The position numbers and the translations under genes were made by a program. A DNA stretch of 8,038 nucleotides, taken from NCBI GenBank assembly GCA_020025955.1, contig JAHHRF010000075.1, positions 1 to 8,038 of the forward strand, read 5' to 3'. The notes under the pieces were generated by a model. The model saw nothing but the letters and a program-made list of their open reading frames with translations, searched no databases and was not told the origin of the DNA. Origin of the DNA: Sutterella sp. (GTDB lineage Bacteria; Pseudomonadota; Gammaproteobacteria; Burkholderiales; Burkholderiaceae_F). This document shows, one piece after another, positions 1 to 5,005 of the stretch (positions are counted from its first letter, which is position 1; each line of letters begins with the position of its first letter).

Positions 1-19
1 CGCCAGGCTCTCAATTTGC

Positions 20-52
20 AAAACCCCGATCACGAAAGTGGTCGGGGTTTTT
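20..52 (+). terminator. Rho-independent terminator of the gene upstream of the window
   Basis: A 14-bp stem (20-33 with 38-51, one G-U pair) is closed by a GAAA loop and runs into five T residues. It lies before rarA, so it must end a plus-strand gene whose coding part is outside the window. Its presence argues against starting rarA at the in-frame TTG at 16, because the hairpin would then be coding. Confidence 0.9.
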
Positions 53-56
53 GCTA

Positions 57-93
57 TTTAGATTCCCTAAAAACATGGCACAATAATCTGATT
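57..93 (+). promoter_or_regulatory. Possible leaderless promoter of rarA
   Basis: AATAAT at 82-87 matches five of six bases of the sigma-70 -10 box and ends 6 nt before the rarA ATG at 94, so initiation 7 nt downstream would fall on the A of the start codon. The best upstream box, TTTAGA at 57-62, is weak and sits 19 bp away. No Shine-Dalgarno sequence precedes the ATG, which fits a leaderless message. This is inference from spacing only. Confidence 0.4.
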
Positions 94-1500
94 ATGACGA
101 CGGATTTATTTGGTGGGGCCTTAGCGTCCCCGGCTTCTTCGAGCGCCTCTTCGCCTCAAGAAGATGCCCATGATTTATGTGCGGATTCGACGATGCGTCC
201 CTTAGCAGAACGCCTTCGTCCGAGTACGCTCGATGAGGTGATTGGCCAAAAGCATCTTTTAGGCCAAGGCGCTCCCTTGCGTGTCGCCTTTGAAAACCAT
301 CGCCCGCACTCCATGATTCTGTGGGGGCCGCCGGGCGTGGGGAAAACCACCTTAGCGCGTTTAATGGCCACGGCCTTTGGATTGCCCTTTAGAGCGATCT
401 CGGCGGTGTTGGGCGGCGTCAAAGACATTCGCCAAGCGGTCGATGATGCGACCCTTGAGATGAAAACGTCTGGCAAACCGACGCTCCTTTTCGTGGACGA
501 AGTGCATCGCTTCAATAAGAGCCAGCAAGACGCGTTCTTGCCCTACGTTGAGTCGGGGCTCTTTATCTTTGTGGGCGCCACCACGGAAAACCCCTCTTTT
601 GAGGTGGTGAATGCCTTGCTCTCCCGAGCGACCGTTTACACCTTAGAGAGTCTCAAACCGGAAGAGGGGCGTGAGCTCCTTGAGCGCGCCTTAAAAGAAG
701 CCTTCCCCGAGCTCGTTATCGATGATGAGGCGAAATCCCTCTTAGTGGAACTCGCCGACGGTGACGCCCGTCGTCTCTTAAATGCCGTGGACGTTGCCTG
801 CACGATGGCCTCAGAGCGCCATTTAGACATCGTCGACGTGGCGTTCTTGCGTAAGACCTTGCCCGCTACGATGCGTCGCTTTGATAAGGGCGGTGAAAAC
901 TTCTACGACCAGATTAGTGCGCTTCATAAATCCGTGCGCGGGTCAGATCCTGATGCGGCGCTCTATTGGATGGTGCGTATGTTGGATGGCGGGTGTGACC
1001 CCCGTTATATTGCGCGACGCGTCATTCGTATTGCGATTGAAGACATTTCGCTCGCTGACCCCCGTGGGACGCAATTGGCCGTCGAGGCGGCTGACATCTA
1101 TGAGCGCTTAGGCTCTCCCGAAGGGGAATTAGCCTTAGCGCAAGCGGTGGTTTACCTCGCGTGCGCCCCGAAGAGTAATGCCGTTTATAACGCCTATAAC
1201 CAAGTGCGTGCACTCGTGCGTCAAGACGGCACGCGAGCCGTCCCCTTACACCTACGCAATGCCCCCACGAAACTCATGAAAGACTTGGGCTATAACGAGG
1301 GCTATCGTTATGCCCACAATGAGCCGGGTGCTTTCGCGGCAGGGGAGGTTTACCTTCCGGAAGGGTTAGAAGGGACGCGCTGGTACTATCCCACCGAGCG
1401 TGGGCTTGAAATCAAGATCGGGGAAAAGCTCGATCGTCTTCGCCAACTCAATGCCGAGGCCCATAAAGCGGGTCGCGGTCGCCAACCCAAGAAACGTTAA
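94..1500 (+). CDS. rarA: RarA (MgsA), AAA+ replication-associated recombination ATPase
   Basis: The 468-residue product belongs to the RarA/MgsA/WRNIP1 family, clamp-loader-like ATPases that act in the cytoplasm at stalled replication forks and interact with SSB and ssDNA-dsDNA junctions in the family. Visible landmarks are the early DLF motif, PLAERLRP near residue 37, Walker A GPPGVGKT at 78-85, Walker B LLFVDE with the Asp-Glu pair at 135-136, sensor 1 GATTEN at 161-166, sensor 2 GDARR at 223-227, and the family-specific HKSVRGSDPDAALYW at 278-292. The C-terminal tetramerisation part holds NAPTKLMK and YRYAHNEP. Length fits the family (about 450). A Ser/Ala-rich stretch at residues 12-20 is a probable flexible linker. 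ATG 94 is chosen because the residues after it match usual betaproteobacterial RarA starts; the TTG at 16 would read through a terminator. Its neighbour serS is a common partner but has a separate gap of 106 bp. Confidence 0.96.
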   Translation: MTTDLFGGALASPASSSASSPQEDAHDLCADSTMRPLAERLRPSTLDEVIGQKHLLGQGAPLRVAFENHRPHSMILWGPPGVGKTTLARLMATAFGLPFRAISAVLGGVKDIRQAVDDATLEMKTSGKPTLLFVDEVHRFNKSQQDAFLPYVESGLFIFVGATTENPSFEVVNALLSRATVYTLESLKPEEGRELLERALKEAFPELVIDDEAKSLLVELADGDARRLLNAVDVACTMASERHLDIVDVAFLRKTLPATMRRFDKGGENFYDQISALHKSVRGSDPDAALYWMVRMLDGGCDPRYIARRVIRIAIEDISLADPRGTQLAVEAADIYERLGSPEGELALAQAVVYLACAPKSNAVYNAYNQVRALVRQDGTRAVPLHLRNAPTKLMKDLGYNEGYRYAHNEPGAFAAGEVYLPEGLEGTRWYYPTERGLEIKIGEKLDRLRQLNAEAHKAGRGRQPKKR

Positions 1501-1542
1501 GTAATTGATTTGCGTTTTGTGGGATGAAGGGCGAAAATTAAA

Positions 1543-1606
1543 TGTTATACATTGACGCTCACGTGATCCGTCTGATCACGATCTACGAGACTTAAAGGAA
1601 AGAGGT
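1543..1606 (+). promoter_or_regulatory. serS upstream region: 7-bp inverted repeat and ribosome binding site
   Basis: The gap between rarA and serS contains a perfect inverted repeat, CGTGATC at 1562-1568 and GATCACG at 1574-1580, separated by CGTCT. There is no T run after it, so it is not a terminator; it could be an operator or a small leader stem-loop. A weak -10-like TATACA lies at 1546-1551 without a convincing -35 box. A strong Shine-Dalgarno, AAAGGAA at 1595-1601, precedes the serS ATG. I cannot tell whether serS is also read from rarA; no terminator separates them. Confidence 0.45.
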
Positions 1607-2920
1607 ATGCTCGATTTAACGATGTTGCGTAAGCAACTCCCTGAAGTAATCGCCCGTTTAGCTGGCCGTGGTTTTGAATTCCCAGAAGCCACGTTTAACG
1701 AACTTGAAGCGGCTCGTAAGGCCGTGCAGACGCAGACGGAAGAGTTGCAGGCTCGACGCAATGCCCTCTCTAAGCAGATCGGTATGGCCAAGCGTAACGG
1801 CGAAGACGCCGCGGACTTGATGGCTGAAGCCGCTGAATTGCCGGCTAAGCTCTCGGGGCTCGAAAAGGAATTGGACGGTATCCGTACGCGTTTAGATGAC
1901 CTTTTACTTCGCATCCCGAATTTGCCTGCCACGGATGTGCCCGTCGGTAAGGACGAGAGCGAAAACGTGGAAGTTCGTCGCTGGGGTACGCCGCGCACCT
2001 TTGATTTCGAAGTCAAGGACCACGTTGACGTGGGCGAAGCCATGGGCTTGGACTTTGACACCGCCGCCAAAGAGTCGGGCTCTCGCTTTGCCTTCATGCG
2101 CGGTCAGGTGGCTCGCCTCCACCGTGCGTTAGCACAGTTCATGCTCGATACGCACACCACGGAAAACGGCTACACCGAATGCTACACCCCGTACATCGTG
2201 ACGGCCTCGACCATGCAGGGTACGGGTCAGTTACCGAAGTTTGAAGAAGACCTCTTCGCGGTGAAGAAGGGCGGCGCTAATGGGGAAGGCGAACAGCTTT
2301 ACCTCGTCCCGACCGCTGAAGTGAGCCTCACCAACCAGGTGGCGGGCATGATGCTCAAGAGCCAGGATCTTCCGATGCTCGTCACTGCGCATACGCCTTG
2401 CTTCCGTTCGGAAGCCGGTGCCTATGGTCGTGACACCCGCGGCATGATCCGTCAGCACCAGTTCGACAAGGTTGAAATGGTTCGTATCGTCCGTCCGGAA
2501 GACTCCTACGAGCACTTAGAAGCCATGACGGCTAACGCCGAAGGGATCCTCCAGAAGTTAGGCCTTCCCTACCGTGTGATCACGCTCTGCACGGGCGACA
2601 TGGGCTTTGGCGCGACGAAGACCTATGACTTAGAAGTCTGGATCCCGTCCCAGGATACGTTCCGTGAAATCAGCTCCTGCTCCAACTGCGAAGCCTTCCA
2701 GGCTCGCCGCTTAGGCGCTCGCTTCAAGGACGAAAACGGCAAGACCCAGTACGTCCACACCTTAAATGGTTCGGGCTTAGCTGTGGGTCGTACCTTAGTG
2801 GCCGTCTTGGAAAACTACCAAAACGCCGATGGCTCCGTGACGGTTCCTGAAGTCTTACGTCCCTACATGGGCGGCGTTGAAGTCCTTCGTCCGACCGAAG
2901 CCAAGCCCTTCACGAAGTAA
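1607..2920 (+). CDS. serS: Seryl-tRNA synthetase
   Basis: SerRS is a cytoplasmic class II aminoacyl-tRNA synthetase that charges tRNA-Ser (and tRNA-Sec) with serine. The 437-residue protein has the expected two parts: an N-terminal helical hairpin, about residues 30-100 and rich in Glu/Lys/Leu heptads, that grips the long variable arm of tRNA-Ser, and a catalytic core. In the core, the TAE serine-binding loop is at 236-238, motif 2 is FRSEAGAYGRDTRG starting at 266 with RQHQFDKVE after it, and motif 3 GSGLAVGRTL starts at 388. Length and motif order match the family closely (about 430). The start ATG has a good Shine-Dalgarno (AAAGGAA, 5-7 nt spacing). A dedicated terminator follows the stop, and the next gene is a tRNA-Ser, a natural substrate. 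Leucine is encoded without a single CTG codon. No unusual substitution was seen. Confidence 0.98.
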   Translation: MLDLTMLRKQLPEVIARLAGRGFEFPEATFNELEAARKAVQTQTEELQARRNALSKQIGMAKRNGEDAADLMAEAAELPAKLSGLEKELDGIRTRLDDLLLRIPNLPATDVPVGKDESENVEVRRWGTPRTFDFEVKDHVDVGEAMGLDFDTAAKESGSRFAFMRGQVARLHRALAQFMLDTHTTENGYTECYTPYIVTASTMQGTGQLPKFEEDLFAVKKGGANGEGEQLYLVPTAEVSLTNQVAGMMLKSQDLPMLVTAHTPCFRSEAGAYGRDTRGMIRQHQFDKVEMVRIVRPEDSYEHLEAMTANAEGILQKLGLPYRVITLCTGDMGFGATKTYDLEVWIPSQDTFREISSCSNCEAFQARRLGARFKDENGKTQYVHTLNGSGLAVGRTLVAVLENYQNADGSVTVPEVLRPYMGGVEVLRPTEAKPFTK

Positions 2921-2970
2921 TTCGCGCAAGGACTTATAAAAGGTTGATCCGTAAAGGATGACCGCTTTCG

Positions 2971-3021
2971 AAATGGGTTCACTCTCTTTTCTACGGGAAA
3001 AGGGTGAGCCCGTTTTGTTTT
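2971..3021 (+). terminator. Rho-independent terminator of serS
   Basis: A long imperfect stem pairs 2971-2982 (AAATGGGTTCAC) with 3004-3015 (GTGAGCCCGTTT), continues through CTTTTC/GAAAAG with a small asymmetric internal loop, and ends in TTTTGTTTT. It lies 50 nt after the serS stop. An outer 8-bp repeat, ATGACCGC at 2958-2965 and GCGGTCGT at 3025-3032 (one G-U pair), brackets the whole hairpin. Confidence 0.85.
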
Positions 3022-3069
3022 GTGGCGGTCGTTAACTTGAAATCGTGCCCCACCTTCACGGGACTTACC

Positions 3070-3098
3070 TTGACAAAGCAAGGGTGATTAGGTAATAT
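3070..3098 (+). promoter_or_regulatory. Sigma-70 promoter of tRNA-Ser
   Basis: A perfect -35 box TTGACA (3070-3075) is followed after exactly 17 bp by TAATAT (3093-3098, four of six). Initiation would be expected near 3105, giving a 5' leader of about 20 nt before the mature tRNA start at 3126. This is the best-formed promoter in the window, as expected for a stable RNA gene. Confidence 0.85.
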
Positions 3099-3125
3099 TC
3101 ACCTTCTCTGCAAAGTGCAGACGTC

Positions 3126-3216
3126 GGAGAGATGGCAGAGTGGTCGAATGCGCCGGACTCGAAATCCGGTATACGGTCATACCGTATCGTGGGTTCAAAT
3201 CCCACTCTCTCCGCCA
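3126..3216 (+). tRNA. tRNA-Ser(CGA), CCA end encoded
   Basis: All arms can be folded by eye. The acceptor stem GGAGAGA (3126-3132) pairs with TCTCTCC (3206-3212), followed by discriminator G and CCA (3214-3216). The anticodon stem CCGGA/TCCGG (3153-3157 with 3165-3169) holds loop CTCGAAA with anticodon CGA at 3160-3162, reading UCG. The long variable arm ATACGG/CCGTAT (3171-3176 with 3182-3187) is the class II hallmark that SerRS recognises. The T arm is GTGGG/CCCAC with loop TTCAAAT. Total length 91 nt is normal for tRNA-Ser. It sits directly after serS but has its own promoter and terminator. Confidence 0.97.
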
Positions 3217-3224
3217 CAAGATTC

Positions 3225-3259
3225 AAACCCTGTCGATTTCGACGGGGTTTTCTTGTTTT
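3225..3259 (+). terminator. Rho-independent terminator of tRNA-Ser
   Basis: An 11-bp stem (3225-3235 with 3240-3250, one G-U pair) with loop ATTT is followed by the T-rich tract TTTTCTTGTTTT. It begins only 9 nt after the encoded CCA end, so the primary transcript has a short 3' trailer. Confidence 0.9.
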
Positions 3260-3310
3260 CGGACCCCGCGCGTCGCATCCGCGGGGCTCCGAACGAGGCC
3301 GTGGCCTCGT
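3260..3310. repeat. Two tandem GC-rich hairpins without T tails
   Basis: The first hairpin pairs CGGACCCCGCG (3260-3270) with CGCGGGGCTCCG (3280-3291), leaving one bulged C. The second is ACGAGGCC GT GGCCTCGT (3293-3310), an almost perfect palindrome. Neither is followed by a T run, so they are not intrinsic terminators by themselves. They lie between two real terminators and could stabilise RNA 3' ends or be intergenic repeat debris. Confidence 0.6.
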
Positions 3311-3331
3311 CACTGATCACCGAATACCCAG

Positions 3332-3377
3332 CAAAGAAAAGAGCCCACGACTGTAATCGTGGGCTCTTTTCGCTTTG
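3332..3377. terminator. Bidirectional terminator between tRNA-Ser and the convergent regulator gene
   Basis: A perfect 14-bp stem, AAAAGAGCCCACGA (3337-3350) with its complement at 3357-3370, encloses a 6-nt loop. A run of A on the left and T on the right gives a T tract in both directions. An outer CAAAG/CTTTG (3332-3336 with 3373-3377) extends it. It is 33 nt beyond the stop of the minus-strand regulator, so it most likely ends that gene and backs up the tRNA terminator. Confidence 0.9.
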
Positions 3378-3402
3378 TTTCTGACCGCCATCTCGTGGTG
3401 AA

Positions 3403-3855
3403 TTAACCAAAATAGGGATGCGGTTCTACGTCAGGCGTGTCGCCATCCAAGGTTTCAACAAACGCTTTAAATCGCACTTTGTCTTCGGCACTCATCTTGG
3501 GGTTGCCAGCATGGTGTTCACGAATAATCGTGATGAACTCCATTTCATTGGCCGTTAAATCACCAAGACGGCGTACGCGATCATCGAGCTCCGCCGTCGT
3601 TTCCCAACCCTCTTCAATCAGTTTGAGGTTACGAATGTAAAGCGGATCCGTCCCGAAGACGTTAGCCAATTGGCATAAGCGCTTCAAGGGAATGGGCTGC
3701 TTGCCCGTTTTCCACATCGAGATGATGTTGGGCGAGATGTGGATACGTTCAGCGAGCTCAGCATGCGTCATCGAAGTCAGCATTAAGTTTTGCTGCAACC
3801 ATTGGCGCGTACTACGAGGTCGTAAGAGATACGCCGGTGGTATGGTCTGGGTCAT
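3403..3855 (-). CDS. XRE-family helix-turn-helix transcriptional regulator
   Basis: The 150-residue protein carries a Cro/C1-type helix-turn-helix at about residues 29-72: MTHAELAERI forms the first helices and SPNIISMWKTG (41-51) the recognition helix, followed by PLKRLCQLANVFGTDPLYI. This predicts a dimeric DNA-binding regulator. The C-terminal half (about 85-150) is acidic and helical, with no domain I recognise. ATG 3855 is preferred; an in-frame GTG at 3873 would add six residues, and neither has a Shine-Dalgarno sequence. The gene stands alone, convergent to tRNA-Ser and divergent from scpB, and its upstream gap is rich in inverted repeats that could be its operators. Two of 16 leucines use CTG, a codon almost absent from the housekeeping genes here. 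It could be a chromosomal regulator or a phage or toxin-antitoxin relic; no toxin partner is seen. Targets are unknown. Confidence 0.85.
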   Translation of the reverse strand: MTQTIPPAYLLRPRSTRQWLQQNLMLTSMTHAELAERIHISPNIISMWKTGKQPIPLKRLCQLANVFGTDPLYIRNLKLIEEGWETTAELDDRVRRLGDLTANEMEFITIIREHHAGNPKMSAEDKVRFKAFVETLDGDTPDVEPHPYFG

Positions 3856-4031
3856 GATAAGAGGTGGACTCACTTTCGAAGTAAATCAGTAACTTTCGCC
3901 GTTTGCCCCTCCAAAGAGGCAAGACGTAAGACTGACACAGTACCCATCCTAGCACTGCGGTCATCAAAAGAATATAAACAAGTCATTATTATTAAAATTT
4001 AATCACCTTATTTTTCCTATGGTAATCAATG

Positions 4032-4098
4032 AATTCCGAAAATCCCACTTTTTCGGATAAACATTTAGTGCGATTTTGTCTTACACAAAATTCCGAAA
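4032..4098. repeat. Cluster of TTCCGAAA-type motifs and small inverted repeats
   Basis: AATTCCGAAA occurs at 4032-4041 and again at 4089-4098 (57-bp spacing), and the first copy pairs with TTTTCGGA at 4050-4057 to make an 8-bp hairpin with a 7-nt loop. Between them, ATTTTGT (4073-4079) and ACAAAAT (4085-4091) form another 7-bp inverted repeat. Clustering in the shared upstream region of a regulator suggests operators, but this is inference. Confidence 0.5.
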
Positions 4099-4115
4099 CC
4101 GGGGAAGAACAAAGT

Positions 4116-4190
4116 GGCGTTTTGGCGCAAAAGGGAGGGTTCTGTATCCCTTCAAGGGGTCTACCTCCTTTAGTGGAGAGGGGAAACGCC
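4116..4190. repeat. 75-bp element with terminal inverted repeat and internal hairpins
   Basis: GGCGTTT at 4116-4122 and AAACGCC at 4184-4190 form perfect 7-bp termini. Inside are AAGGGA/TCCCTT (4131-4136 with 4147-4152), the alternative CCCTT/AAGGG (4148-4152 with 4155-4159), and CTCC/GGAG (4165-4168 with 4175-4178). The arrangement can fold as a multi-arm junction and resembles intergenic dispersed repeats in general form. I cannot say whether other copies exist, since none lies in the window. Confidence 0.45.
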
Positions 4191-4194
4191 GAGA

Positions 4195-4223
4195 TTGACC
4201 TTGACTGAAGTTTTCCCTTTAAC
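4195..4223 (+). promoter_or_regulatory. Candidate sigma-70 promoter upstream of scpB
   Basis: TTGACC (4195-4200, five of six) and TTTAAC (4218-4223, four of six) are spaced by 17 bp. A transcript would start near 4230 and meet the terminator at 4297-4321 after about 65 nt. A second candidate nearer the gene is TAGAAT at 4280-4285 with TCGCCA at 4257-4262, also 17 bp apart; it would start just before the same hairpin. Which one is used cannot be decided from sequence. Confidence 0.4.
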
Positions 4224-4296
4224 GCTTTCGGGGGATGTAAAAAGGCGGGATTTGACTCGCCAGGGGGGAAGAAATCCAGTAGAATCACCGTCAAAG

Positions 4297-4321
4297 AAGT
4301 GAGCAGCGCGCTCACTTTTTT
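4297..4321 (+). terminator. Intrinsic terminator in the scpB leader
   Basis: AAGTGAGC (4297-4304) pairs with GCTCACTT (4310-4317) around loop AGCGC, and six T residues lie at 4316-4321. It is about 60 nt before the scpB ATG and faces the same way, with no plus-strand gene ahead of it to end. It may be an attenuator of the scpB-rluB operon or the end of a small RNA of about 90 nt. A 6-bp hairpin, GGCGGG/CTCGCC at 4244-4249 with 4256-4261, precedes it. Confidence 0.7.
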
Positions 4322-4381
4322 CATTTCCCACCTTTGTGCGCCGTGAGGCGCTACGCAATCCACTTACGGAACCCTGTCGTT

Positions 4382-5005
4382 ATGGCCCGTCTTGAACCGA
4401 AGTTCATCATTGAAGCCGCCTTGATGTCGGCGGATAAGCCTTTGACGGTCCCGACCTTGCGTCGCCTCTTTTCAGATCGCGTCTCCTCCAAGACCATCCT
4501 CGGACACTTAGAAACCTTGCAAGAAGAATGGAAACTTCGTGGGCTTCGGCTCGTCGAAGTGGCTTCGGGCTGGGAGTTTGTTACGGCTGAGGCTGCGCAA
4601 CCGTACTTAGTACGCTTGTCTGACGAAAAGCCGCCACGCTACACGCGTGCTGCCTTGGAGACGTTAGCCATCATTGCCTACCGTCAACCGGTAACCCGTG
4701 GGGATATTGAAGACATTCGTGGGGTCGCCTTAAATCCACAATTGCTCCGACAGTTTGAAGAGCGTGGGTGGATTGAAACCGTAGGCTACCGTGAAACCCC
4801 GGGGCGTCCGGCTTTAATTGCCACGACCCCGCAGTTTCTTAACGATTTGGGATTAAAGAGCCTAGAGGGGCTTCCGCAATTAGAAGAAGAGGTGTTGCCT
4901 GACTTCTTCCTTGGGGATGAGCGCCCGCAGGACAACTATCGTGCAGAGGACTCTGCACAAACCGCACCGATGGTGCAAAAGGAAATCAACTTTGAAGCCG
5001 AGTAA
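4382..5005 (+). CDS. scpB: Segregation and condensation protein B
   Basis: ScpB is the winged-helix accessory subunit of the bacterial SMC condensin; two ScpB copies bind ScpA, the kleisin that bridges the SMC heads, to help compact and segregate the chromosome. The 207-residue product has the usual length and both winged-helix domains: roughly 1-80, including the EAALMSADKPLTV segment, and 86-165 with the family signature YTRAALETLAIIAYRQPVTR (87-106) followed by GDIEDIRG, ERGWIETVG and PGRPALIATT. The last 40 residues are acidic and probably disordered. ATG 4382 is chosen because family similarity begins there; an in-frame TTG at 4334 would add 16 non-conserved residues. Its Shine-Dalgarno is poor (ACGGA, 11 nt away). 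No scpA is in the window. The gene overlaps rluB by 14 nt, so the two are co-transcribed. All 27 leucines avoid CTG. Confidence 0.95.
   Translation: MARLEPKFIIEAALMSADKPLTVPTLRRLFSDRVSSKTILGHLETLQEEWKLRGLRLVEVASGWEFVTAEAAQPYLVRLSDEKPPRYTRAALETLAIIAYRQPVTRGDIEDIRGVALNPQLLRQFEERGWIETVGYRETPGRPALIATTPQFLNDLGLKSLEGLPQLEEEVLPDFFLGDERPQDNYRAEDSAQTAPMVQKEINFEAE
4977..4994 (+). promoter_or_regulatory. Ribosome binding site that sets the rluB start inside scpB
   Basis: AAAAGGA at 4977-4983 stands 8 nt before TTG at 4992-4994, which is in frame with rluB and lies within the last codons of scpB. No ATG with a comparable site is nearby; the next in-frame ATGs are at 5127 and 5292. The 14-nt overlap suggests translational coupling. 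Confidence 0.7.

Larger units (their letters stand above)
3856..4381. other. Long divergent intergenic region, rich in inverted repeats
   Basis: About 525 bp separate the regulator and scpB. Reading left to right: a hairpin around 3902-3921 in the regulator leader; an AT-rich block at 3965-4020 that contains a minus-strand TATATT (complement of 3971-3976) as a possible -10 box of the regulator, without a good -35; a TTCCGAAA-type hairpin at 4035-4057; ATTTTGT/ACAAAAT at 4073-4091; a second AATTCCGAAA at 4089-4098; a 75-bp nested element at 4116-4190; and promoter-like and terminator-like sites before scpB. Minus-strand reading frames across it are long but have no recognisable protein features. 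Confidence 0.6.

Noticed and set aside
16..93. TTG-initiated 26-residue extension of RarA
   Set aside because: It would translate through a strong terminator hairpin, has no Shine-Dalgarno, and the residues have no similarity to known RarA starts.
1576..2515. Long minus-strand frames opposite serS
   Set aside because: They are shadows of the biased serS codons; serS is certain and no family feature appears on the other strand.
3190..3216. tRNA-Ser 3' end as an integration (att) site
   Set aside because: No second copy of the tRNA 3' end was found in the window and no integrase gene is present; only GGGTTC recurs, which is too short.
3065..3384. Open reading frames overlapping tRNA-Ser on both strands, with product strings such as VGFEPTIRYDRIPDF and MAEWSNAPDSKSG
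   Set aside because: These are the familiar spurious translations of tRNA sequence, often mis-annotated in genomes; the tRNA folds completely.
3992..4324. Minus-strand frame of about 110 residues starting MKKVSALLTSLTVILL, with an AAAGGTGGG ribosome-like site
   Set aside because: The start lies in the terminator hairpin, and the body is a translation of the inverted-repeat region with no domain and an odd composition. The signal-like N-terminus is probably a by-product of the hairpin. Transcript or peptide data could reverse this.
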